64,000 nucleotides of DNA, taken from Prionace glauca (lineage: Eukaryota; Chordata; Chondrichthyes; Carcharhiniformes; Carcharhinidae). The stretch is taken from the NCBI GenBank assembly GCA_037974335.1, contig CM075728.1:143186785-143250784 (forward strand), in the 5' to 3' direction. The position numbers were made by a program, and so were the translations under genes. Shown here piece by piece: positions 25,601 to 31,800 of this stretch. The notes beneath the pieces were generated by a model that saw only the letters and a program-made list of their open reading frames with translations, ran no database searches and was not told the DNA's origin. Positions within the stretch are counted from its first letter, which is position 1. Each line of letters starts with the position of its first letter.

Positions 25601-28600
25601 AGAATGTCCTTTGATTTTAGCAAGAGGCTCTCTCTTGTTGGTATCTTACTTATTATCCCACCTATTTCAGTGTCATCTGCAAATTTCACTCTGGTGCCTA
25701 CTATCCCTGTACCCAACTCATTAATATCAATCGTAAATAGTTGGGTCCCAAGGAGCGAACCCTGTGACAGCCCACTGGTTACATCTTGCCATTCAGCCAT
25801 TGGGCAGGATTTTACAGCCTTGCTCAGGTGTGATCGTAAAATCCAATCCGAGGCCAACAGAGATTTCCATTCTGGGAACCTCGTCCGCCCCGGGGAGGTA
25901 GAGTTTCGACATTGTCTCCACACTGGCCTAAAAACAGCTGCTTATTTTAATTCCACGTTCAGATATTTGTGAGCTATACCTGGTTTACTGCCCAGCATAA
26001 CTCGCTCCATCACCAGAAAACGTTACAAGATGCTGCTTCAGGTAGGAGTCACCAAAACCATGTTTCTTGAGATATTGAAGACAATATTTGGGTGGCACGG
26101 TGACACAGTGGTTAGCACTGCTACCTCACAGCACCAGGGACCCACGTTCAATTCCTGGCTTGAATCACTGTCTGTGAGGAGTTTGCACATTCCCCCCCCA
26201 TCTCCCTGAGTTTCCTTCGGGGGCTCCGGTTTCCGATGTCAGGTTAGATGGATTGGCCATGCTAAATTGCCTCTTAGTGTCAGAGGGATTACTAGAGTAT
26301 ATACATGGGGTTATGGGGATAGTGTCTGGGTGGGATTGTGGTCTGCACTGCAGGGATTCTATGATTCTATGAATATTAAAGATAAAGAGCATAAGAACAT
26401 AAGTAGGTGCAGGAGTCGGCCATCTAGCCCTTCGAGCCTGCCCCGCCATTCAATAAGATCATGGCTGATCTGAAGTGGCTCAGTTCCACTTTCCCGCTTT
26501 CTCCCCATAACCCTTAATCTCCTTGCCTTCCAAAAACCTATCTACAATTGGATCAGCTTTTTGATCTGGAACTTTAATCCGTTTTAAAAATGAAGTGTGG
26601 ACCATCTTTTTTATCACTTTCACGTTTCAGATAAACTTTGAGAGTGGTTTTGCTACTTGGGCTGATGCATTCAAGAATAACAATCATATTTTGATTACTT
26701 TGATATGCTAGCAAATGTTCTTCCCCATCTGGGTAGCTACATGGTCGGTAATTTCTGCCATACTGGAGCTGAAATGCAATCCAATTCCTGTGTCGACCTC
26801 ACTGTAACCTTGAAGACCCAACGAGACCAAGTGTTCAGAGTAAGAGAAGTTGTTCTGAGCCAGTTGGTATCCAGAACAGAAAGCTGCACAAGATGCCTCT
26901 AAATGAGATGCAGTCAAACTGTCACAAATCTTTCCAAGAATGTCTTCCTCTGCTTTTCCAGTGACTCACTGCGCTATGGTGTGGGTTTTCAGCAGTTTGG
27001 ATTCTACTGTTGTTTTTCTGAGACATTTTAAACATGCACTTTGGTTGGAGCCATTGTCTGATGCTCGGTACAATCACCAATCCTTTAGACATGGAAGTAA
27101 TAAGCACCAGTATTTGCACACACTTTACCCCCCAGTTTTTCATCTTATAATCTGAACATGAATGTGTCTCTTTATTCCTCTTCCACATTTCCTCTGTTCA
27201 TGTATCCACACAGGGATACAGATATGCCAATGTAACATACTCAGTTTCAGATATACAGCACAGCCCTGCTTGCTCCTCAAAGCCCTGTGGGGGAATTCCA
27301 ACCTGTCTTCCCGCTGGTGGAATCTGACTTCTGCATTCCAGCCCATTACAAATCCCGCTGCTGGGGAAGAAGAAAACTCCACCCAACATCCTTGAAGCAG
27401 AACCCGCTCACAACACCCTCCCCAGAGTGAATCCATCACCATTGGGAGCTTACACTAATTGTACTCATTTATGGGCATAAGGACATTAATAGATACATTT
27501 GACAAGATTTCAAATTAACTTTTCATTTCGTGGACTCGCTGATTTAGCTGAGAAATAGTATGTTTGAAAATGTTTTGTCACTTTAAATCAGTTTAGCCAC
27601 AAGTGGTGGATAGACTCTGATTTAAAATGATACATTCCTGGGACATGGGAATTGCTGACTGGCCGGCAGGTGCTCGAGGGCAGTTGACAATCAACCACAC
27701 TGTTGTAGCTCTGGAGACCAGACCAGGTAAGGACGGCAGATATCCTTCCCGAAAGGACAATAGTGAACCAGGTGGGTTTTTCCAACAATGGTTTCAGGAT
27801 CATCAGTAGATTCTTAATCCCAGATTTAATTTTAATTGAATTCAAATTCCACTATCTGCCATGGCAGGATTCAAACCCAGGTTTCCAGAACATTAGCTGT
27901 GTTTCTAGACTAATAATCTAGCGATAATAGCACTCGGCCATTGCCTCCCCATTGTGATAGGCCCCATTTTCAGCTAATTTAATCAACTTTACCCTTAAAA
28001 TATGCAATTTTTAAAATTAAATTTTATTATGCTGTCTAATTATATAAATTCATTGCAGACTTTACATTGGTGACATGCAAATAGGATTCAGCGGATCCTG
28101 GAAGGGGGGAGCGAAGAAGGGACTTCTTTCAAAACAAGGGATTGAGTTTAGGAGTCGGGAGGTAATGCTGCAACTTTATAAGACCCTTGTCAGGCCTCAT
28201 TTGGAGTACTGTGCGCAGTTCTGGTCGCCTAACTATAGGAAAGATGTAGAAGCTATTGAGAGGGTACAGAGGAGATTTACAAGGATGTTGCCTGGACTGG
28301 GAGGCATGCCTTATGAAGATAGGTTGAGGGAGCTGGGTCTCTTTTCCCTGGAGAGACGAAGGTTGAGAGGCGACCTGATAGAAGTTTATAAAATGTTGAG
28401 AGGAATAGATAGGGTGGACTCTCAGAGGCTATTTCCCCGGGTTGAAATGGTCGCTACGAGAGGACACAGATTTAAGGTGCGGGGAGGAAAGTACAGAAGT
28501 GATGTTAAGGGGTAAATTTTTCACTCAGAGGGTGGTGAGTGATTGGAATCGGCTGCCGTCATTGGTGGTGGAGGCGAACTCGCTGGGGTCTTTTAAAAGA

Positions 28601-29005
28601 CTTCTGGATGAGTATATGGGGTTTAATGAGATTGGGGGTTATAGATAGGTCTATAGATTGGTAGGTGTTGATGTGATCGGCGCAACTCGTGGGCCGAAGG
28701 GCCTGTTTGTGCTGTAGTGTTCTATGTTCTATGTTCTAAGTGCAATTTTACATTATTTGCACTGGAATTGTCAATGGTGCCAAAAGGGAAAGCATCTCTT
28801 TATGGTTTCCTCATCTTCATCATCATTTAAGATTCATCTCCTGACAAAGCTGCTTACCTTTTCTCAGGTATATAAATGACTCCAGGAATTCAGAATACGT
28901 TTGTTCATGGCTGCTACAAAACCTTTCCAAAACATCAAAGGCCATTCCTTCCTCCTGCTTAGGTTGTGATCCCAACACAGCAGGCATATCGAATACAGCA
29001 GACAT
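4499..29005 (-). CDS. IFTAP: IFTAP (C11orf74/NWC), intraflagellar transport-associated protein, five coding exons
   Basis: Coding exons on the minus strand are 29005-28858, 24138-23999, 17782-17716, 6490-6357 and 4696-4499. They join in phase to 228 codons plus a stop; human IFTAP is close to 220 residues. Recognition rests on recalled human landmarks: an N-terminal CHEQTY-like stretch ([14 protein letters not shown]), a middle LPGEVEQ-like stretch (LPGEIEEE), and a C-terminal DEVQ-F-LDE-FDY block ([15 protein letters not shown]). The family binds the IFT-A complex and acts in cilia; no enzyme activity is known. The protein is acidic, lacks a signal peptide or membrane segment, and looks disordered outside the last block. 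Four introns of about 1.7, 11.2, 6.2 and 4.7 kb are full of repeats. Three use GT-AG; the second uses GC-AG. RAG2 lies divergently upstream, the mammalian arrangement. The 5' noncoding exon is inferred near 48.4 kb. Gene identity is secure; exon 3 is the least certain part. Confidence 0.9.
4697..5559. other. IFTAP last intron, unassigned part
   Basis: Mostly unique-looking intron. A T-rich stretch at 5.2-5.5 kb ending near AACTTTGTGCTTCC may be a worn LINE fragment on the minus strand (it resembles the translation initiator region of CR1 RT), but I could not place it firmly. Confidence 0.3.
5560..5975 (+). mobile_element. L2/Rex-like LINE, 3' end
   Basis: Encodes the C-terminus of an L2-type polyprotein: [13 protein letters not shown], then DSVYTSRCL-like and [19 protein letters not shown] 3' UTR ends in (ACAAATAAA). 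A sister copy lies at 23.59-23.99 kb. Confidence 0.75.
5983..6288 (-). mobile_element. V-SINE (HE1-like), full length, AATAAA-type tail
   Basis: On the minus strand it has a tRNA-like head with A-box TGGTTAGCACTG and B-box GGGTTCGATTCC, the V-SINE core (GTGGACTGTGGGAGG and relatives), and a tail ending AATAAAGTTTAAA. It lies in the last IFTAP intron. Confidence 0.85.
6357..6490 (-). CDS. IFTAP: IFTAP coding exon 4
   Basis: The 134-base exon follows the acceptor CTGGTTTAG. It completes a Gly codon and encodes [20 protein letters not shown], then 24 more residues to [15 protein letters not shown] matches LPGEVEQD in human. The donor is CAG/GTATGT, leaving phase 0. A V-SINE sits about 70 bases into the next intron. 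Confidence 0.85.
6778..6995 (+). mobile_element. V-SINE fragment without its tRNA head
   Basis: Starts in the V core (TTTCCTCCCACAGTCCAAAG) and continues through the TTAGTGTCCCAGGATGTATA region; the tail is lost. Confidence 0.75.
6996..7479. other. IFTAP intron, nothing recognised
   Basis: AT-rich sequence with no convincing repeat or coding potential. Confidence 0.35.
7545..8405. repeat. Old interspersed repeat split by a CR1-B insertion
   Basis: The left part (GCAGCACCTCATCTTCTGAT near 7.57 kb) and the right part ending ATGCTGCCAGACCTGTTGAGG (near 8.35 kb) look like pieces of one old repeat. A similar piece occurs at 29.28-29.36 kb, and an opposite-strand piece (GAGCTGCTGTTCCTCCAGTT) at 38.02 kb. 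The family is not identified. Confidence 0.45.
7745..8083 (-). mobile_element. CR1-B LINE, 3' end
   Basis: Starts with the CR1-B tail ACATAAGAACACAAGAAATA and the CATCTAGCCCTTCGAGCCTG block. It encodes the [20 protein letters not shown] region and is 5'-truncated. Confidence 0.9.
8464..8812 (+). mobile_element. V-SINE, full length, CR1-like tail
   Basis: A worn tRNA-like head (TTAGCGATTAGCACTGCTGC), the V core with CCACAGTCCAAAG, and a tail ending CTGCACTGTTGGGATTCTAT. The tail matches the ends of CR1 copies in this window. Confidence 0.85.
8813..9375. other. IFTAP intron, nothing recognised
   Basis: No clear repeat or coding segment. Confidence 0.35.
9376..9945 (-). mobile_element. CR1-C LINE, older 3' half
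   Basis: The 3' tail TCATAGAATCATACAGCCCA is followed by reverse-transcriptase C-terminal sequence ([20 protein letters not shown]). It is more diverged than CR1-A and CR1-B. Confidence 0.8.
9935..10105. repeat. Direct repeat, left copy (with 11563-11712)
   Basis: About 150 bases of CR1 core plus non-CR1 flank recur at 11.56-11.71 kb. They share ACAAATAATAGG, CACTAAAGCAGCCTTCTGTC and the run TAACAAAGGGGCTAAAATAT. Since both copies carry the same junction, they look like one duplicated segment and not two separate insertions. Confidence 0.6.
10115..11662 (-). mobile_element. CR1-D LINE interrupted by a CR1-A-like insertion
   Basis: Minus-strand CR1-D sequence reads from ACTCCAGCATGACCTCCCTG at 10.14 kb to about 10.19 kb. 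It resumes at about 11.26 kb with TTCCCATCTGCCTTTTCACC and runs to the RT core at 11.6 kb. The gap is filled by a plus-strand CR1 copy. Confidence 0.7.
10190..11257 (+). mobile_element. CR1-A-like LINE, RT C-terminal half
   Basis: Encodes [29 protein letters not shown] (RT catalytic block, FADD in relatives), then [16 protein letters not shown]. It ends with GGCCGAACGGCCTATTCCTG and a short TTCTAA tail. A stop and a deletion near 10.91-10.94 kb break the frame. Confidence 0.88.
11563..11712. repeat. Direct repeat, right copy (with 9935-10105)
   Basis: See the left copy. This copy differs by small changes, and its CR1 part is continuous with the CR1-D copy to its left. Confidence 0.6.
11713..12499. 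other. IFTAP intron, nothing recognised
   Basis: Unique-looking AT-rich intron without coding potential. Confidence 0.35.
12500..12655 (+). mobile_element. Probable worn LINE-J fragment
   Basis: GACTGCAGCAGTTCAAAAAGG resembles the HGLQRFKKA end of LINE-J seen at 47.2-47.8 kb. The match is short and diverged. Confidence 0.35.
12666..14672 (+). mobile_element. CR1-E LINE split by a CR1-B insertion
   Basis: The left part starts at an RT core ([13 protein letters not shown]-like) and encodes [19 protein letters not shown]. The right part from 14067 continues with [20 protein letters not shown] and ends with AAAGGGCCTGTTTCCATGCT and a CTCTATGACTCTA tail. The parts are in register across the inserted CR1-B, which shows that CR1-E is older. 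Confidence 0.85.
13003..14066 (+). mobile_element. CR1-B LINE inserted in CR1-E
   Basis: Begins at the RT segment [20 protein letters not shown] and includes [10 protein letters not shown]. It reads to the C-terminus ([20 protein letters not shown]) and the tail TTCTTATGTTCTTATGTTCT. One stop lies between the RT core and the C-terminal frame near 13.23 kb. Confidence 0.92.
14673..15414. other. IFTAP intron, nothing recognised
   Basis: No convincing repeat or gene. Confidence 0.35.
15417..16180 (+). mobile_element. CR1-B LINE, 3' end
   Basis: 5'-truncated copy starting at GCAAAAAACTGCAGCATGCT. It encodes [20 protein letters not shown] onward and ends TTCTTATGTTCTTA. A frameshift in the G-run near 15.90 kb ends the long frame. 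Confidence 0.92.
16181..16400. mobile_element. CR1/SINE tail fragments
   Basis: The left part (TTGGCCCATCTTGTTCATGC) resembles a minus-strand CR1-E end. The right part (GATGGGCCAAATGGCCTCTT, then GGATTCTATGG) resembles a plus-strand SINE or CR1 tail. Both are short. Confidence 0.45.
16401..17715. other. IFTAP intron, mostly unassigned
   Basis: The stretch holds a short CR1-like tail near 17.29 kb (GGAATGGGCCAGTGCTGTGC). Otherwise no repeat or coding segment is recognised. Confidence 0.35.
17716..17782 (-). CDS. IFTAP: IFTAP coding exon 3 (67-base small exon)
   Basis: This short exon encodes [22 protein letters not shown] plus one base. The acceptor is a T-rich tract ending TTTAAG, and the donor is GCTG/GTAGGT. 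Its phase fits both neighbours, and its acidic IEEMDSE resembles LEDLDMDEE in human IFTAP. The exon starts with GTAAGC, so acceptor and donor-like signals abut. Because the exon is 67 bases long, skipping it would shift the frame. Sequence similarity is weak, so the call rests mainly on phase, flanking signals and order. Confidence 0.65.
17911..18153 (-). mobile_element. V-SINE with CR1-like tail
   Basis: On the minus strand it has a tRNA-like head (ACATGGTGGTACAGCGGTTA), the V core, and the tail TCTGCAGTGTGAGGATTCTA. It starts about 130 bases upstream of IFTAP exon 3. Confidence 0.85.
18154..18860. other. IFTAP intron, nothing recognised
   Basis: AT-rich unique-looking sequence, with one X-box half site near 18.56 kb that I do not support. 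Confidence 0.35.
18861..19168 (+). mobile_element. V-SINE, full length, CR1-like tail
   Basis: tRNA-like head (CAATACAGTGGTTAGACTGC, B-box GGTTCAATTCT), V core, and a tail with GATGGGCTGAATGGCCTTCT. Confidence 0.87.
19432..21508 (-). mobile_element. CR1-B LINE, longest copy, near-complete reverse transcriptase
   Basis: One frame runs from about 21.5 kb to 19.7 kb and encodes the whole [80 protein letters not shown] and [10 protein letters not shown], then the thumb and C-terminal domain. The canonical FADDTK reads FADDIK here. A frameshift in a C-run near 19.71 kb splits off the last 60 codons ([14 protein letters not shown] to GERAGMWN). It is 5'-truncated, lacking ORF1 and the endonuclease. 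The tail repeats ACATAAGA. The small number of defects suggests a recent insertion. The open frame upstream of 21.51 kb is host intron and not part of the element. Confidence 0.95.
21509..22779. other. IFTAP intron, mostly unassigned
   Basis: A short SINE/CR1 tail fragment lies near 22.25 kb (GATGGGCTGAATGGCCTCCT). Nothing else is recognised. Confidence 0.35.
22780..23000 (-). mobile_element. L2/Rex-like LINE fragment
   Basis: Minus-strand reading gives [12 protein letters not shown], then [20 protein letters not shown] and [12 protein letters not shown], the C-terminal RT region of L2/Rex elements. Stops are present. Confidence 0.75.
23001..23336. other. IFTAP intron, nothing recognised
   Basis: No repeat or gene recognised. 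Confidence 0.3.
23337..23592 (+). mobile_element. CR1-E LINE fragment
   Basis: Encodes [20 protein letters not shown] and onward to the QYLFPKVGG region; it stops abruptly against an L2-like tail at about 23593. Confidence 0.75.
23593..23988 (+). mobile_element. L2/Rex-like LINE 3' end against an IFTAP splice donor
   Basis: Same segment as at 5.56-5.98 kb: [37 protein letters not shown], then the 3' UTR and an AAATC-repeat tail. Its last bases lie about five to ten from the GC donor of IFTAP exon 2. Confidence 0.8.
23999..24138 (-). CDS. IFTAP: IFTAP coding exon 2, with GC donor
   Basis: The 140-base exon has a strong acceptor, ATTTTCTTTCAG, and completes codon 50 as Glu. It adds 46 residues from [11 protein letters not shown] to [15 protein letters not shown] and GYNEY resemble human SENIFTSAK and DDYHL. 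No GT donor preserves the frame; GAG/GCAAGT does, and AG/GCAAGT is the usual strong consensus for GC-AG introns. The phase 0 end matches the phase 0 start of exon 3. The 3' tail of an L2-like LINE lies about ten bases into the following intron. Confidence 0.8.
24226..25384. mobile_element. Penelope-like element, inverted dimer with 12-base target duplication
   Basis: Two nearly identical arms of about 540 bases (24273-24816 and 24837-25376) face each other around a 20-base spacer (24817-24836). Each arm encodes the same C-terminal part of a Penelope-type GIY-YIG endonuclease ([44 protein letters not shown]), pointing outward. The outer ends carry the GACAACACCAGG terminal sequence. The target duplication TACGAACTTGTA is perfect at 24226-24237 and 25373-25384, so the dimer entered as one unit. 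It lies in the first IFTAP coding intron, about 90 bases upstream of exon 2. Only the protein C-terminus is present. Confidence 0.9.
25600..25800 (-). mobile_element. CR1 LINE fragment (RT core)
   Basis: Minus strand encodes [20 protein letters not shown] and [10 protein letters not shown], with no 3' end present. Confidence 0.7.
26091..26375 (+). mobile_element. V-SINE, full length, CR1-like tail
   Basis: Clear tRNA-like head (GGGTGGCACGGTGACACAGT, B-box GTTCAATTCC), V core, and a tail ending GGATTCTATGATTCTATG. Confidence 0.88.
26388..26545 (-). mobile_element. CR1-B LINE, 3' tip
   Basis: Starts ACATAAGTAGGTGCAGGAGT and ends after the CCAAAAACCTATCTAC segment. It is mostly 3' UTR. Confidence 0.85.
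26546..27639. other. IFTAP intron, nothing recognised
   Basis: No convincing repeat. Short open frames on both strands show no family resemblance. Confidence 0.35.
27640..27953 (-). mobile_element. tRNA-Leu/Ser-like SINE
   Basis: The minus strand starts GGGGAGGCAATGGCCGAGTG (A-box) and has B-box GGTTTGAATCC after a long variable arm, as in class II tRNAs. The body is shared with the copy at 45.95-46.25 kb. Confidence 0.75.
28120..28740 (+). mobile_element. CR1-A LINE, 3' end
   Basis: Starts at GGGATTGAGTTTAGGAGTCG and encodes [20 protein letters not shown] to [16 protein letters not shown]. It ends with the TTCTATG repeat tail. It lies in the 5' UTR-side of IFTAP coding exon 1, about 120 bases into its following intron. 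Confidence 0.93.
28858..29005 (-). CDS. IFTAP: IFTAP coding exon 1 (start codon exon)
   Basis: This exon encodes residues 1-49 plus one base of codon 50. The ATG is at 29005-29003, and an acceptor TTCTAG ends five bases before it on the minus strand, so the exon probably starts at 29010 with a very short 5' leader. The product begins [12 protein letters not shown] and holds [22 protein letters not shown], the part most like the human N-terminus. The donor is AAAAG/GTAAGC. A second Met at residue 7 is a possible alternative start, but the first fits the family, which begins MSA in human. Confidence 0.88.
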
Positions 29006-29274
29006 TTAATCTAGAATACATAAGGAAGGTGGCAGTAGTTATTAAAAATACAATAAGGGGACCTGAATATTTTGATGAAGGCATTCAACTCTAACGTCAA
29101 AGAAGGTTGCCCACAAAGGCCTAGTGATCAATGTGGCAGACAGTCCACCTTCCTGCCATCAATTCTCGGGGAGTCTGCCAGTGTCTAGCCATAGTGCTGA
29201 CAGTGAACAGGATAAGCAGCCAATCACGTTGAAGGATTCTCACCAACAGTTAACTGGGAAGTAACCAGTTCTGA

Positions 29275-29365
29275 TGTAAGGTTTCGGGGCTGAAACATTA
29301 ACTTGGTTTCTCTCCACAGATGCTGCCTGACCTGCTGAGCATTTCCAGCATTCTTTTGTTTATAA
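29275..29365 (+). repeat. Old interspersed repeat tip
   Basis: CACAGATGCTGCCTGACCTG and GAGCATTTCCAGCATTCTTT match the right end of the old repeat at 7.5-8.4 kb. Confidence 0.5.
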
Positions 29366-29439
29366 ACCAGTGCCGATCACTAGGACATACACTGGATTTA
29401 GAAACAAAGTGAAAAATCATAAACAAATTTTAAAACAGA

Positions 29440-29960
29440 AATGTTAAAAATCTATGGAATTTTTATTGAAAAAATGAATTCCATCTTCCAGGACTTCAAC
29501 AGCACCTTCTCTGGAGAAACTGGGAGTCACTGACCACAACTTTAGAATTTCCATGGAAAATTGCAAATGGATGGTCACCAGATTTTATCAGAAAAGTGAA
29601 CATTTCCAACACCAGTTAAAGAGAGCCAGCACCTGTTACAGGATCAGGGCACCTTGGCTGCAGACTGGAAGAATTATTTTCAAAGGGCTAATTCTCACAA
29701 GCAAGGGGTCGAGGGAGAGTACACCAGACTGTCAGCTACCTCATTAGAGACCCTGATGCAGACACTGGAGAGAAGAAGGGAGATCATTGTCTCTGCTTGG
29801 GGCAGGAAGTCCTCCAGACTACACCTTTGCTACCAGTGCCACGAGGATGCTGATGAGGCCAATGCCAGGAACATATCTTCCAGATCAATGACAACAATGC
29901 TGGAAACAGAGATCAATAAAGGGTTGCCAAGCTAAGAATCCTGTTCTCTAATTCTCTGCT
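29440..29960 (+). other. Unassigned segment with a 93-codon open frame
   Basis: An open frame at 29654-29935 starts MAADWKNYFQRANSHKQGVE and has a C-x-x-C (CYQC). I recognise no family. It could be an old retroelement, a pseudogene, or chance. It lies upstream of the IFTAP start codon on the opposite strand. Confidence 0.25.
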
Positions 29961-30237
29961 CACACCTCCAACATCTTACATACCAACTATTCAACCATGA
30001 AAAGCACTTTTTGAAAAAGCAATTGTAGGTAGAGGACCCTAATTTGAATATGTTCTTCATTATCTTAAATAGTTCTGGCAGGTATCCTGGACAGGGCTGT
30101 CTAATCCAATGTGATCAGCACCAGTACCATTCCTAGTTGACCAAGATGCTGAGGCACCCACTCGGTGTCTGAATTACAGGCATGGTGCCTTCAAATTTCT
30201 TTGTCATTTTCTTTAATCTAAAGTCTGGTGATATGAA

Positions 30238-31800
30238 CATAGAACATTACAGCACAGTACACGCTCTTTGGCCCTCAATGTTGTGCCGAGCTATGTTCAA
30301 ACCCAAGATGAAGCTATCTCACTCCCTATCATTCCGGAGTGCTCCATGTGCCTATCCAATAACCGCTTGAAAGTTCCTAAAGTGTCCGACTCCACTATCA
30401 CAGCAGGCAGTGTATTCCACACCCCAACCACTCTCTGAGTGAAGAATCTACCTCGGACATCCCTCCTATATCTCCCACCATGAACCTTATAGTTATGCCC
30501 CCTAGCAACAGCTACATCCACTCGAGGAAATATTCTCTGCACATCCACTCTGTCTATCCCCCTCATCATCTTATAAACCTCTATTAACTCGCCTTTAATC
30601 CTCCTCCACTCTAAAGAGAAAAGCAAGTGTGAAGTTGTCCACTTTGGTAGGAGGAATGGTATGAAGGACTATTACTTACGTGGCGAAAAACTGCAGCAGG
30701 CGACGGTGCAGAGGGACCTCGGGGTCCTTGTGCATGAGTCGCAAAAACCCAGCTTGCAGGTGCAGCAGGTGGTCAGGAAGGCAAATGGGATGCTGGCCTT
30801 CATAGCGAGGGGGATTGAATATAAAAGTAGGGAGGTCTTGCTGCAGCTGTACAGGGCACTGGTGAGGCCGCAGCTGGAGTACTGTGTGCAGTTTTAGTCG
30901 CCGCACTTACGCAAGGATATTTTGGCCTTGGAGGGAGTGCAGAGGAGGTTTACTAGGCTGATACCGGAGTTGAGGGGGTTGAACTATGAGGAGAGGCTGA
31001 ATAAACTAGGCTTGTACTTGTTAGAGTTTAGAAGAATGAGGGGAGATCTCATTGAGACATTTGAGATATTGAATGGGATGGATAGGATAGAGGTGGAGAG
31101 GCTCTTCCCGCTCAGAAAGGACAGTAGGACTAGAGGGCACAGCCTCAAGATAAAGGGGGGGGCGGTTTAGAACGGAGTTGAGGAGGAACTTCTTCACTCA
31201 AAGGGTGGTGAATCTCTGGAATTCTCTGCCCGTTGAAGTGGTGGAGGTTGCCTTGCTAAATATATTTAAGACGCGGGTTGATAGGTTTTTGATAGGCAAG
31301 GGGATTAAGGGTTATGGGGAGAGGGCGGGAAGGTGGAGCTGAGTCACGACAGATCAGCCATGATCTTATTGAATGGCAGGGCAGGCTTGAAGGGCCAGAT
31401 GGCCTACTCCTGCTCCTATTTCTTATGTTCTTATGTTCTTAAGCCCCAGCTCCCTCAACCTTTCCTCATAAGATCTACTCTCCAAACCAGGCAGCATCCT
31501 GGTAAATCTCCTCTGCACTCTCTCCAATGCTTCCACATCCTTCTTATAGTGAGGTGACCAGACTGAACACAATATTCCAAATGTGGTCTCACCAACGTTA
31601 GGTATAGTTGCAGCATAACCCCACAGCTCTTAAACTCAAAACCCCCTGTTAATAAACGCTAACACATTATAAGCCTTCTGAGATCTGTGAATATGAACTC
31701 CAAGCTCTCCCTGTTCCTCTACATTCCTCAGAACCTGCCATTGACCCTGTAATCCACATTCAAGTTTGTCCTACCAAAATGAATCACCTCACACTTATTA
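30238..31800 (-). mobile_element. CR1-F LINE split by a CR1-B insertion
   Basis: The left part (30238-30621) has the tail CATAGAACATTACAGCACAG and encodes FFTQRVVGVWNTLPAVIVES and EWRRIKGELIEVYKMMRGID. The right part resumes at 31442 with CCCCAGCTCCCTCAACCTTT and continues the same protein backwards. It is therefore older than CR1-B. Confidence 0.85.
30622..31441 (+). mobile_element. CR1-B LINE inserted in CR1-F
   Basis: Starts at GCAAGTGTGAAGTTGTCCAC and encodes [20 protein letters not shown] onward. One stop near 30.90 kb and a shift in the G-run near 31.16 kb break it. It ends in the TTCTTATG tail. Confidence 0.93.

Noticed and set aside
27640-27953. Functional tRNA gene
   Set aside because: A and B boxes are present, but the arms do not fold cleanly and the body matches another copy at 45.95 kb, so it is a SINE.
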